From Schleiferilactobacillus perolens DSM 12744 (lineage in GTDB: Bacteria; Bacillota; Bacilli; Lactobacillales; Lactobacillaceae): a stretch of 64,000 bases of DNA. Within the stretch, counting starts at the first letter, position 1, and each line of letters starts with the position of its first letter. The DNA is taken from contig NZ_AZEC01000013.1 in assembly GCF_001435585.1 (NCBI RefSeq), forward strand, positions 22,325 through 86,324, read 5' to 3'. The position numbers and the translations under genes are program-made. Of the stretch, positions 17,397 to 25,863 are shown piece by piece. The notes beneath the pieces are model-generated. The model did not search any database and was not told where the DNA came from. It saw only the letters and a program-made list of their open reading frames with translations.

Positions 17397-17654
17397 TTGA
17401 CAGATGCAATGATGACTGCGCTAATGAATATTGTTGGTCCCTTTGCTATTGGATTTTTGGGAATTCTTTACTACAGTGCACATCCGAAACAGTTCTCCAA
17501 ATTGGTTAACTATTTGCTGATTGGTGTTGATATTATGCTGATTGTAAGTGCAAGCTATCGATTGCCAATTTCAAATGTAGTATGGAAAGCAGTAATCGCT
17601 GCCATCGCTATGCTCACACCCTCAATCATGATAACTATCTGGCAACGAAAGTAA
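17397..17654 (+). CDS. Small membrane protein, possible immunity partner
   Basis: 85 residues with three hydrophobic helices (about 5-25, 33-52 and 58-80) and short loops. TTG start preceded by a very strong AAAGGGGGGAG. It lies 40 bp after the secreted glycine-zipper protein in the same orientation and is similarly AT-rich. Size and topology match many bacteriocin immunity proteins, but there is no recognisable family motif. Confidence 0.55.
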   Translation: MTDAMMTALMNIVGPFAIGFLGILYYSAHPKQFSKLVNYLLIGVDIMLIVSASYRLPISNVVWKAVIAAIAMLTPSIMITIWQRK

Positions 17655-17857
17655 GGTATTAGGGCTGGTCAAAGTTTTGATCGGTGGTCACACTTTCGTA
17701 AATCAATTTGGAAAACTCAAAGCACTGAGCCTTCTTATTTTCTCGAATAGCTGGTTCAATGATTTAAATAACCCAGGATAAGGCCATGGAAAAGGTTCTC
17801 TTCTTTGGCTTTATCTTGGGTCGTTTTTTATACGTTTGATATTTGCAGAATTATGTC
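17655..17857. other. Intergenic region, possible gene remnant
   Basis: No intact gene. On the minus strand, about 17660-17765 reads EPAIRENKKAQCFEFSKLIYES in an open stretch bounded by stops, which looks like a fragment of a former protein, but I cannot name it. It marks the edge of the AT-rich island. Confidence 0.3.
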
Positions 17858-19225
17858 TTAATCTTCTACCTGCTTCGTCACGTCATCCCCATTATGGGCA
17901 ATCACGTCCTTGTACCAGTCAAAGCTGTCCTTTTTATACCGTTTCAACGTCCCACTATCATTGGTTTCACCGCGATCGACGTAAATAAAGCCGTACCGTT
18001 TCGTGAAACCTTCGTGGGTCGAAACCAGATCAATGGCTGACCACACATGGTAGCCAATCACCGGAATGCCCTCACCAATGGCCAGACGCATCTGATAGAT
18101 ATGGTCATTCAAGTATTTGATCCGATACGGATCGTGGACTTTGCCATCTGCTGTCAGGGTATCGTGAGCGCCTAGACCGTTTTCGGTAATGATCATCGGT
18201 AAATTGTAGCGATCATACAGCTGACGCAAGGTGAGGCGGAAGCCGGCCGGATCGAGATCCCAGCCGAATTCGGTTTGATCCAAGAAGGGATTGATCACTT
18301 TCTTGAAGGGCAAAGTGCTGCCGGGTTCTGCCGCACGAATGGTTTCGGTGTTGTAATAGTTGAAATACAACAGGTCGGGGTGGGCGGCGGCGATGGTTGC
18401 CATGTCATCTGCTGCAATTTCTGGCGTCGCGTGGAATTGTTCGAATAAGTGCCAGGCCACGTGGTTATAGTGACCCAAGATCGTCACATCACCAAACAAC
18501 AGATTGCGCACGGAGTCATACACGTTGGCTGCCAGTGCATCTTCCGGTCGAGGCGTCAATGGATAGACAGCCACTAAGTTAGGTGCGGGACCGATTTTGA
18601 TTTCTGGATGGTGCTCATGGGCGTAAATCATCACCTTGGCTGCTGCCACGAACATGTTGTGGTTGGCCTGGGCCACTTCTTGGAGAGTCATCTTGCCCTT
18701 GAGCGCGGCGGCGAGCATCCCAGCAAATAGCATATTTTGTTCATTGATCGTTTGATAATACGTGATTTGTGGGGAGAAATGGTTCAGCACGGTTTTAGCA
18801 TATTGCACGAATGCATCGATGGTGGCACGATTCGCCCAGCCGCCCTGCTTCTGCAATGCGGCAGGCAAGTCGAAGTGGAAAAGGGTCGCTACCGGTTCGA
18901 TATGTTGGGCTTTCAACTGATCCAACACATCTTGATAGTAATCCAAACCGGCTTGGTTCACTTCACCGGCGCCGTTGGGGTAGATCCGGGTCCAGGCAAT
19001 GGAGAAGCGGTAGGACTTGAAGCCCATTTCGCCATAGAGGCTGATGTCTTCCGGGTAGTGATGGTAGCCGTCACTGGTGATTTTGAAATCCGCGGTGCCA
19101 GCTGGCGGTGTCGCGACATCTTGCACGGACAAGCCTTTGCCATCGGTGTTATAGGCGCCCTCATATTGATAGGCGGAGGTGGAAGCACCCCATAAAAAGT
19201 CTTTTGGAAAATCTGCTAATGCCAA
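17858..19225 (-). CDS. Glycoside hydrolase family 1, probable 6-phospho-beta-glucosidase
   Basis: 455 residues from a TTG at 19225 (RBS AAAGGCAGGG); the frame extends to 19369 but the GH1 fold starts at DFPKDFLWGASTSAYQYEGA. The nucleophile motif is intact (ITENG). The acid/base motif is TINEQN instead of the usual T.NEP. The KRYGFIYVD region near the C-terminus, with Lys and Tyr, matches phosphate binding in 6-phospho-glycosidases. No PTS gene is adjacent. Divergent from the kinase operon. Confidence 0.88.
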   Translation of the reverse strand: MALADFPKDFLWGASTSAYQYEGAYNTDGKGLSVQDVATPPAGTADFKITSDGYHHYPEDISLYGEMGFKSYRFSIAWTRIYPNGAGEVNQAGLDYYQDVLDQLKAQHIEPVATLFHFDLPAALQKQGGWANRATIDAFVQYAKTVLNHFSPQITYYQTINEQNMLFAGMLAAALKGKMTLQEVAQANHNMFVAAAKVMIYAHEHHPEIKIGPAPNLVAVYPLTPRPEDALAANVYDSVRNLLFGDVTILGHYNHVAWHLFEQFHATPEIAADDMATIAAAHPDLLYFNYYNTETIRAAEPGSTLPFKKVINPFLDQTEFGWDLDPAGFRLTLRQLYDRYNLPMIITENGLGAHDTLTADGKVHDPYRIKYLNDHIYQMRLAIGEGIPVIGYHVWSAIDLVSTHEGFTKRYGFIYVDRGETNDSGTLKRYKKDSFDWYKDVIAHNGDDVTKQVED

Positions 19226-19349
19226 TGTTTTTCCCTGCCTTTCTTTTGTTACTACTTCTAGTTTAGCATGACTGGAACCGGATACAGAGCGTGTCGTGTT
19301 ATTTCCGCTGAAACATTTGGTACAATTGGGTTCAAAGGTGGTGGCACAA

Positions 19350-20189
19350 GTGGCTGAACAATCAATCATCGTCAGTCAAGATCTATGCGGTGCTGGAACG
19401 GTTTCGTTAGGGGCCGCCATTCCAATTTTGACTGCATTAGAGTTGCGCCCGAGAATCATTCCGACAGCGTTGTTATCGACACATACAGGTGTGCCGGACA
19501 ATACATATTTGGATTTAAGCAATCAAATCGGCCCGATCCTGGCGCACTGGCAAACATTGCCCTTGGCCATCGGCGGTCTTTATTTGGGGTATTTGGGGCC
19601 GAATGCATTGACCGTGTGGCAGGAATGGCTGCCCCGCTGGCAGCAGTTACCTTTGCGGCTGGTCGATCCGGCGATGGCCGATAATGGGCATTTGTACCGC
19701 GGTTTAGATGACCACTATGTCGCAGAGATGCGAAAACTCATCACCCATGCCAGTATCGTGACACCGAACATCACGGAAGCCCAATTACTATTGGGCCAAC
19801 GGCCGACGGTGGGAACGATGACCGAAAGAGCAGTCCAGAGTTTGACGCAAAGGTTGGTGACCGAATTCCATGTCTCGGTCATCATCACGGGAATCACATT
19901 ACCCGGTGGAAAAACTGGCGTGGCGTGGACGGGTGCGGCCGCTAAGGAACCGACAATCTGGGCAGTCGACACCTTGCCCGGTCATTACTTTGGTACCGGC
20001 GATATCTTTGCCAGTGTGTTAGCCGGCGGATTGATGCGGGGAAAGTGTGTGGATGATGCCATTCGCGTGGCCATGCGTTTTGTGGGGCAGGCCATTGATG
20101 CGACAAATCGGCTGGCCGATCCAACTAATCCACTGCACGATGTTGACTTTGGGACGTTATTGCCAGAATTAATCAATGATTTCTCTTGA
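19350..20189 (+). CDS. Pyridoxamine/pyridoxal kinase-like PfkB-family kinase
   Basis: 279 residues from a GTG at 19350 (AAAGGTGG upstream); 19296 is the outer limit of the frame. The layout (SIIVSQDLCGAGTVSLGAAIPIL, STHTG, VDPAMADNG, TPNITEAQLLLG) matches the PdxY/PdxK family, and the catalytic loop is PGHYFGTGDIFASVLAGG with the conserved GTGD. It would phosphorylate vitamin B6 vitamers; hydroxymethylpyrimidine is the main alternative. First gene of an operon with an SDR and an ECF S component. Confidence 0.8.
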   Translation: MAEQSIIVSQDLCGAGTVSLGAAIPILTALELRPRIIPTALLSTHTGVPDNTYLDLSNQIGPILAHWQTLPLAIGGLYLGYLGPNALTVWQEWLPRWQQLPLRLVDPAMADNGHLYRGLDDHYVAEMRKLITHASIVTPNITEAQLLLGQRPTVGTMTERAVQSLTQRLVTEFHVSVIITGITLPGGKTGVAWTGAAAKEPTIWAVDTLPGHYFGTGDIFASVLAGGLMRGKCVDDAIRVAMRFVGQAIDATNRLADPTNPLHDVDFGTLLPELINDFS

Positions 20190-20195
20190 GGTGAA

Positions 20196-20942
20196 ATGAT
20201 GAATATCGCGATAATTACTGGTGCCTCCTCCGGGCTTGGCCGGGAATATGTGCGGGCCGTGGCAGAAAAGATGCCGGAGTTGGATGAAATTTGGTTGATT
20301 GCGCGACGTCAGCAACGACTGATTGACTTGGCGCATACATTGCCGGGGCACCGGTTTCGAATATTGCCTTACGATTTAACGACGGCTAGTTCGTTTCGCA
20401 AACTGCGGGGACTGCTTGCACGGGAGAATCCTCACGTGTGGTTATTGATCAATGATGCCGGGGCCATGCATACCGGACCAGTGGCGACAATGTCTCTCGT
20501 GAATCAAGAAGAATTAATTACGCTGCACGCCGTCGCCCCGACACGGCTGGTCCATTTAGCCTTGCCCTATATGGACCGTGGGTCAGCCATTATCAACGTG
20601 ACTTCCATCGGCGGTTTTGCACCGGTACAAAATATGTCCGTGTACAGCGCCAGCAAGGCCTATCTGATTTCTTACACTGAAGGTCTGCATGCAGAATTGC
20701 GCTCACAAGGGATTCACGTGATGGCTTTAGCCCCGGGGATTATGCGCACATCGCAAGCCAATGCTTTTGGCGGGATCACCAAATATTTGCCCGCCTTAAA
20801 TTTGCCGGCAGTTACCCGGCGCTCATTGAACCTGGTGATTCGCGGCCAATTAATATACACGCCAGGGCTTCTATACAAAGCCTATCGTCTGGCGGCCCGC
20901 GTCACGCCAGATACACTATGGTCCTACGTGAACCGATTCTAG
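20196..20942 (+). CDS. SDR family oxidoreductase
   Basis: 248 residues, 6 bp after the kinase gene. Cofactor motif TGASSGLG (about 9-16), RR after strand 2, NDAG, catalytic YSASK, and the PG turn (LAPGIMRT). Short-chain dehydrogenase of the DltE/YqjQ-like group; substrate unknown. Its position between a B6-type kinase and a vitamin transporter subunit could indicate a role in the same salvage route, but this is inference. Confidence 0.85.
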   Translation: MMNIAIITGASSGLGREYVRAVAEKMPELDEIWLIARRQQRLIDLAHTLPGHRFRILPYDLTTASSFRKLRGLLARENPHVWLLINDAGAMHTGPVATMSLVNQEELITLHAVAPTRLVHLALPYMDRGSAIINVTSIGGFAPVQNMSVYSASKAYLISYTEGLHAELRSQGIHVMALAPGIMRTSQANAFGGITKYLPALNLPAVTRRSLNLVIRGQLIYTPGLLYKAYRLAARVTPDTLWSYVNRF

Positions 20943-20954
20943 GAGGAAAAAATT

Positions 20955-21500
20955 ATGTTGGGCAGAAACAAGCAATTATTGAAAATTATTCTCACAGCGT
21001 TGTTCGCCGCTATTATTTACATTGGAATCTGGGTATTACGGATTCCGATTCCGGCAATGGTGGGGCGGCCGTTCATTCATTTTGGCAACCCCTTGATGGT
21101 TTTGGCGATCCTCTTCCTCGGCGGAGTCTGGGGCGGGGCGGCTGCCGCCATTGGCTTGGGTGGCTTCGATGTGCTCAATGGGTATGCGGTGACATCTTGG
21201 CTGACGGTACTGGAAGTCGTCGTGATGGCGATTGTGGTCAGTACGATCATGCGTGTCTTTCGCCATGATGATCGGCCCAGCCATATCATTACGGTGGGGA
21301 TCCTGGCAGGAATCACCAAACTGATTACGTCGTATCTGGTTTCTGTAGTCGAGGGGTTAATGGTGGGGATGACCTTCAAACCGGCACTCATCGCGGCTTT
21401 CTTGAGTTTGCCGGCCACGGCCATCAACTCGCTAGCGACAGCGATTATTGTTCCGATTCTCTATTTCATGCTGCGTCCGGCGTTTCGGCGGATTCAATAG
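20955..21500 (+). CDS. ECF transporter S component (substrate-binding membrane subunit)
   Basis: 181-residue membrane protein with about six helices. The start (KIILTALFAAIIYIGIWVLRIPIPAMVG.PFIHFGNPLMVLAILFLGG) is typical of vitamin-binding S components, which share a common energising module (EcfA, EcfA', EcfT) encoded elsewhere. The kinase upstream suggests pyridoxine/pyridoxal or hydroxymethylpyrimidine as ligand. RBS AGGAGG. Confidence 0.82.
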   Translation: MLGRNKQLLKIILTALFAAIIYIGIWVLRIPIPAMVGRPFIHFGNPLMVLAILFLGGVWGGAAAAIGLGGFDVLNGYAVTSWLTVLEVVVMAIVVSTIMRVFRHDDRPSHIITVGILAGITKLITSYLVSVVEGLMVGMTFKPALIAAFLSLPATAINSLATAIIVPILYFMLRPAFRRIQ

Positions 21501-21522
21501 TAATTACGTGTTCTCCACAAGT

Positions 21523-22374
21523 TTATTTTATTCTGTTAAACAAAGTTTCGATGGTGCGCATAACGTTGTCTAGGGAGATATCTTGAGCGTAGGGATGGTC
21601 TTTTTGGTATCTAAGCCAATTGTCATGGATGACAGGACTGCTTTGAATTACAGTAAGAGCTGTTAAGGGATCTTGCACGACTGTCGTGGGTACGCGTCCT
21701 TTTGTTGAAACTGTTTTGGTAAAGGCAGTTTGTAGTGTTTGGACCTGCCAGTCGTTTTTCAACAGTGTTGCGAACATGTACAGGTCATAAAAATCCTTAG
21801 CACGCGAATTTATGGGCCCAAAGTAAAGAAAAGCTTCAAGTTTGTCTGCCATGATTTGTTCTAGCGGATAAGCTTGGAGCTTTGTTGTTTGTTGCGGGTC
21901 AAGTAAATGGTGATGAATCAGCTCAATTGTATGTGGGTGAATTGAATCACCGGTTGATAGATCGATTTTGATCTTTGCACGAGCGTTACTCCCCTTTAAA
22001 GTGGCGTCTAAACTCACCAGAAAACCTGGATAATTGTGATCCGCCATTTTAGCTTTGATAGACGATACGTTGAAGGTGACAGACGAGACGCTCCCTTTGT
22101 CGGTGAAAATTTCTTGCATCATTTTTTGGATGTTGGCTTTTGAGAGTGATTGGCCTGCCAACGTACTATCAATATCTTGGGTAGCACGATTGGCCACACC
22201 GATAAGGCTTTGAATTTCCATACCACCTTTGAAAATGAAGTTATCTCGGTAGGGCGAAGCAGCGACAAGAATCAAAAATTGTTCCAAGAAATACATGCGT
22301 TGAAATTGTGTTGGTGGTACTTTTGACTTTCTGGCAGCTGCGTTAATACGTTGAATAAGCGGGTCGTGGCTCAT
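21523..22374 (-). CDS. abiEii: AbiEii/AbiGii-type nucleotidyltransferase toxin
   Basis: 283 residues. Nucleotidyltransferase motifs of the AbiEii family are visible: FKGG followed by R.TQDID, KIKIDLS, QIMADKLEA and the RAKDFYDLY block. Known family members block growth by modifying tRNA in type IV toxin-antitoxin or phage-abortive systems. The ATG overlaps the stop of the upstream antitoxin gene (ATGA). Confidence 0.9.
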   Translation of the reverse strand: MSHDPLIQRINAAARKSKVPPTQFQRMYFLEQFLILVAASPYRDNFIFKGGMEIQSLIGVANRATQDIDSTLAGQSLSKANIQKMMQEIFTDKGSVSSVTFNVSSIKAKMADHNYPGFLVSLDATLKGSNARAKIKIDLSTGDSIHPHTIELIHHHLLDPQQTTKLQAYPLEQIMADKLEAFLYFGPINSRAKDFYDLYMFATLLKNDWQVQTLQTAFTKTVSTKGRVPTTVVQDPLTALTVIQSSPVIHDNWLRYQKDHPYAQDISLDNVMRTIETLFNRIK

Positions 22375-22961
22375 AAATCAACCTCCAAGGTTTTGATGAA
22401 GTTTGAATGTGGGTAAAGCTTCTGTTGCAACTCGATCAGCTGCTGCAAGCGATACATGTTCTGCCTCACTAATTTTAAATACGCATGATAGGCATATTTG
22501 CGCACTTCCACGGATACATCTTCTCGTTCCCAAGTGTCGAGCATTGTTCGCTCGGGGGAATAGACACGTGCGGTATTTCCATAGGGTGTTTTGACCGTTT
22601 CGATGCCCAACTCGAAACGGTTTTGAACTTGATGACGAGTGTGAATGTCCAATCTTGCTAAGTTGGGATTGTTGTACCCCTTTGGAAATGTCATTTCGTA
22701 GTGGAACGGCGCTTCTTCTGTCATGTCATGCAAGTCTCTAGCGGAAAGACCGGAGAATACACCTTTAGAAAAACGTTGACTAAAAGTCGCATAACGATCC
22801 TCTAACACATTTGGAAACACATAAATTCCTCTGTCTAATCGTTCGATTTCTCCATTTTTTGTGGCTTTTTCGAGTGCATTAATATCCAGACCAAAGTCAG
22901 TGGCTGTTTTATAAGTAAACGTTGTGTGTTGCGCTTGAAGATTTGCCCATTGAGTCTTCAC
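22371..22961 (-). CDS. abiEi: AbiEi-type antitoxin and autoregulator
   Basis: 196 residues. The N-terminal part (about 5-60, TATDFGLDINALEKATKNGEIERLDRGIYVFPN) is the winged-helix AbiEi antitoxin domain, followed by the C-terminal domain that neutralises the toxin. Known AbiEi proteins repress their own promoter by binding inverted repeats, and a perfect 9-bp inverted repeat lies just upstream. RBS AGGAGGTGGC. Confidence 0.9.
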   Translation of the reverse strand: MKTQWANLQAQHTTFTYKTATDFGLDINALEKATKNGEIERLDRGIYVFPNVLEDRYATFSQRFSKGVFSGLSARDLHDMTEEAPFHYEMTFPKGYNNPNLARLDIHTRHQVQNRFELGIETVKTPYGNTARVYSPERTMLDTWEREDVSVEVRKYAYHAYLKLVRQNMYRLQQLIELQQKLYPHSNFIKTLEVDL

Positions 22962-22986
22962 TACCTGCCACCTCCTAATTTAATAT

Positions 22987-23020
22987 TATATACTATCAAA
23001 ATCGTAAAAGGTAGTATATA
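22987..23020. promoter_or_regulatory. Inverted repeat operator of the AbiE pair
   Basis: TATATACTA (22987-22995) and TAGTATATA (23012-23020) are perfect 9-bp inverted repeats separated by 16 bp, 26 bp upstream of the antitoxin start. This is the expected place and form for AbiEi autoregulation. Confidence 0.75.
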
Positions 23021-23036
23021 GTTTGAGACAAAAAAA

Positions 23037-23064
23037 TTCCAGCAGACCGGAACATCTGCTGGAA
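23037..23064 (-). terminator. Terminator of the HAD hydrolase gene
   Basis: TTCCAGCAGA pairs with TCTGCTGGAA around an 8-nt loop; on the minus strand a run of seven T follows. Confidence 0.88.
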
Positions 23065-23097
23065 AGTTAGGGGGATCTTGCGAATTCAGGGAACTAA

Positions 23098-23952
23098 TCA
23101 GGACATGGTCACGGCCTCTTCAGTCATCGCATAATCTTGCAACGCTTCGGCGACACCACCCTGGTCATTTGTGGCCACGATGTGGGTCGCTTTTTCTTTG
23201 ACACTGGTAAAGGAATTCCCCATGGCGATACTTAAACCGGCGGCGGTGAGCATGGGCAGATCATTCTCGCCATCGCCAATGGCCATCGTTTGGGTGACAG
23301 GAATGTCAAAGTGACGGGCCAAAGTGTGCAGAGCGCTTTGTTTAGAAACGCTGGCGTCGCTGACTTCCAGATAAGTGGGTTTAGACCGTGATGCATTGAG
23401 ATGCCAATCCGGGCGCTGGGCCAATAGTGCGCTTAGTTGATCGATGACGGCAGGATCGGCCATGCACAGAATCTTGTGCGTCGTGAGACCAGCAGCTAGG
23501 CGCTGCGCCAGGGGGACGATAATCGGATTTGTGCCGGTAATCGCAGCCTCTTGCGCGTTCCATTGATCGTGCTGATTCGCCAACCAGGCTAAACCGGAAT
23601 ACACATTAATACTCACGGGCAGCTGATGTTCGACGATCATTTGCCAGAGCTGAATGGGTACGCGCGCATACAGTGGCTGTTCGGACACGATTTGCCAGGT
23701 ATACCCGCCTGCTTCAGGAACGTATTCAACGATGAGACTGCCATTAAGGGCGACCATGGGGACGGCGAGACCCAGTGATTGGGCCAAGTCGAGCATTGCC
23801 AGCGGCGGCCGGGCAGAGGCCAGTACAAAATGGCCGCCTGCCTGACTGTATTCTTGAATAGCGGAAACGACTTTATCGGGGATGGTCCCCTCATTGTTCA
23901 CCAAGGTGCCATCAATGTCGCTAAGTACTAACGGATACTGCATCATCATCAT
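23098..23952 (-). CDS. Cof-type HAD-IIB family phosphatase
   Basis: 284 residues. Motif I LSDIDGTLVN (catalytic Asp pair), motif II ASARP, conserved Lys near SKQSALH, and motif IV GDGENDLPML are intact. Type IIB HADs dephosphorylate sugar phosphates or related metabolites. The start is a run of four ATG codons after GAAAGGAGCGG. Repeats resembling a DeoR site lie upstream (24035-24076). Confidence 0.88.
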   Translation of the reverse strand: MMMMQYPLVLSDIDGTLVNNEGTIPDKVVSAIQEYSQAGGHFVLASARPPLAMLDLAQSLGLAVPMVALNGSLIVEYVPEAGGYTWQIVSEQPLYARVPIQLWQMIVEHQLPVSINVYSGLAWLANQHDQWNAQEAAITGTNPIIVPLAQRLAAGLTTHKILCMADPAVIDQLSALLAQRPDWHLNASRSKPTYLEVSDASVSKQSALHTLARHFDIPVTQTMAIGDGENDLPMLTAAGLSIAMGNSFTSVKEKATHIVATNDQGGVAEALQDYAMTEEAVTMS

Positions 23953-24034
23953 GGACCGCTCCTTTCAAGCAAGAAGGCAAGCAAGCATCGATCAGCTTGT
24001 TTGACGAAAGCCCCTTTCGGCTTTCAAGGATAGT

Positions 24035-24076
24035 ATATGTGTATTTGAGGGTAATTGCAAGTAAATATGTGTATTT
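24035..24076. promoter_or_regulatory. Two direct repeats, possible DeoR-type sites
   Basis: ATATGTGTATTT occurs at 24035-24046 and 24065-24076, exactly 30 bp apart (about three helical turns), upstream of the HAD gene. A nine-base match, TGTGTATTT on the minus strand, lies at 25457-25465 upstream of the DeoR gene. Consistent with one regulator acting on both, but unproven. Confidence 0.4.
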
Positions 24077-24122
24077 AGTTGTCAATAAAAAGCGGCGACG
24101 GCCGCTCATCGTGTGGTATGGT

Positions 24123-24599
24123 CTAATCTCGCTCTACTTCGTGACGCAGGGGTGTCCCCAACGCCGTAAAAGTAATCATTTTTCTTGGCTGAATAATTCG
24201 AGCGGCTTCTGTTAATGGGTACCACACCATTTTGGCTTGAGCAGAAACATCCAAGTGGTCATAATTCAAATGTTGTAAATGATTGAATAATACGTCGTCA
24301 ACGCGCTGGCGGAATACCATTGTTAGCTGGTGAAACTGCATGGTGTCCCGGTCCCAAAAAGATTCCAATACGCCGGCGAATTCGGGACCGCTCAGTGCGA
24401 TTCCCAGTTCTTCTTGAGCCTCACGCAGAATCGCTTGCTCGGCTGTTTCGTTGAAATGAATGGCACCGCCGGGAACATAAACTTCGGGGGCATCATTTTC
24501 TAATAGAAGTGATTGGCGGTGAATTAAGAGAATAGAAGAACGGACAGAAAATTGTTGGGTGTTGGATAGGAAAAAGCGAGCATCATTATCTTCCTGCAT
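24123..24599 (-). CDS. NUDIX hydrolase
   Basis: 158 residues. A complete Nudix box is visible (GGAIHFNETAEQAILREAQEELGI, about residues 42-65), giving Mg-dependent hydrolysis of a nucleoside-diphosphate-linked compound. Substrate unknown. Stand-alone between the HAD and DeoR genes, all on the same strand. Confidence 0.88.
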   Translation of the reverse strand: MQEDNDARFFLSNTQQFSVRSSILLIHRQSLLLENDAPEVYVPGGAIHFNETAEQAILREAQEELGIALSGPEFAGVLESFWDRDTMQFHQLTMVFRQRVDDVLFNHLQHLNYDHLDVSAQAKMVWYPLTEAARIIQPRKMITFTALGTPLRHEVERD

Positions 24600-24641
24600 T
24601 TGTACGCCTCCAGGTGCCAGCTGATGAAAATTGACTAAGCG

Positions 24642-25403
24642 TTAGTCTTTCGGCGGTGCCACCATCACTTCGACATTGTCGGGCAACTGTTCTTCTTTGG
24701 CAGGGGTCTGGTCGGTGATCAACACATCCACATCCGGCCACGCGGCGACCAGGTAGGGTGTTTTCTTTTGGAACTTTTGATTTTCGGCCAAGATGACCAC
24801 TTGTCGGGCATGAGCCACGGCGGCACGCTTTAATGCTGCATCGTTTTCATCTTTCACATAGGCGCCTTTTTCCTCTAAACTGGCAGCCCCCATAATGGCC
24901 AAGTCGAATTCTAAATATTGGAGTGCCTGTAAATTGGCTGGGGCAAAGAAGACCCGATTCTTTTGTTCAAAACGACCGCCTAACAAATGCAAATCCACAT
25001 CGGGTTTAGTCGATAGGGTGAAGGCATTGTCCAGCGAGGTCGTGAAAACGGTGACCGCCTGGTGGAGCTGCTGGGCGACTGCGCGGACAGAGGTGCTGGT
25101 ATCCAAGAATACAGTCATTCCTGGCTGAATTAACGGCAATACGGCGGCGGCCATGGATTTCTTGGCAACAGGGAATTGGTGCTGCCGTTCCAGATAGTCT
25201 AGGACTGGCAAGACTTTTTGTGTTTGCACAATGCCGCCATGGGTACGTTGGGCCTGGCCCAATTGGACTACGGCCATCATGTCTCGCCGGGCGGTTTCTC
25301 GGGATGTGTTGAATTTGGCCATGATTTCTTTGGTGGTCAATTGACCGACTTCTCGCAGCCATTCGATGATGGCTTGAACACGCTGTTGCTGGTACATGGG
25401 CAT
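24642..25403 (-). CDS. DeoR/GlpR family sugar metabolism regulator
   Basis: 253 residues. N-terminal winged helix (LTTKEIMAKFNTSRETARRDM, about 18-40), then the DeoR C-terminal sensor domain (VFLDTSTSVRAVAQQL, LLGG, and AIMGAASLEEKGAYV). Family members sense sugar phosphates. The nearest candidate targets are its own gene and the HAD gene, which share an upstream motif. RBS AAGAGGT. Confidence 0.87.
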   Translation of the reverse strand: MPMYQQQRVQAIIEWLREVGQLTTKEIMAKFNTSRETARRDMMAVVQLGQAQRTHGGIVQTQKVLPVLDYLERQHQFPVAKKSMAAAVLPLIQPGMTVFLDTSTSVRAVAQQLHQAVTVFTTSLDNAFTLSTKPDVDLHLLGGRFEQKNRVFFAPANLQALQYLEFDLAIMGAASLEEKGAYVKDENDAALKRAAVAHARQVVILAENQKFQKKTPYLVAAWPDVDVLITDQTPAKEEQLPDNVEVMVAPPKD

Positions 25404-25456
25404 ACCTCTTTTCTTCCTTTAGTGTAGCGAAACGCGTCTTTAACGGCAATGCTGGG

Positions 25457-25465
25457 AAATACACA
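25457..25465 (-). promoter_or_regulatory. Possible DeoR autoregulatory half-site
   Basis: TGTGTATTT on the minus strand, 54 bp upstream of the DeoR start, shared with the paired repeats before the HAD gene. Confidence 0.3.
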
Positions 25466-25551
25466 CAAATACCCACCGGCGGGTACAAGTATTATGGGGT
25501 ACAATTGAGGTAGATCAATCAAGGCGGGGTAGGATAAAATCTTTACCTAAT

Positions 25552-25727
25552 GGCCCGTGCCAAAGCTGCGTAATCTCCGGTGAAATGGGGCTGGAACGCT
25601 GTGACGGCGGTTTGAGCCCGCAAAGACCGCGGTCTCAAACACGCCTAACCACATCCGCGCAAAGAGCGCGCGGTGTGGTTTCCACAGCTGAACCCCATTT
25701 CACCTCCGATTGCTCCGCATTGGCACT
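25552..25727. repeat. Structured intergenic element, family E copy 1
   Basis: About 175 bp that folds into a long imperfect outer stem (25557-25590 with 25692-25726, beginning GTGCCAA/TTGGCAC) enclosing two hairpins: one with arms GTTTGAG/CTCAAAC (25610-25639) and one with arms AACCACA/TGTGGTT (25647-25680). Both inner hairpins have a CAAAGA loop. The outer arm contains, on the minus strand, ATTACGCAGCTTTGGCACGG, which recurs in copies at 28.2 and 57.6 kb. It lies between the DeoR promoter and the BRCT gene; it may be a mobile or regulatory RNA/DNA element. Confidence 0.6.
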
Positions 25728-25863
25728 ATATCCATCAGGTTCGAAGTGTTGTCTCGGCGATGTGTGTTTTGCAAGCTGTACCACGCACTTCATGCTGCCC
25801 TCTGACTAAATGAGTTGCACACCCGGGCCGTGGGTGCTTCGCTCTCTGAAAGGGATGGTCTTC

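Noticed and set aside
25585..25809. Plus-strand ORF across the structured element
   Set aside because: It merely reads through the hairpin arms; no RBS or protein-like composition.
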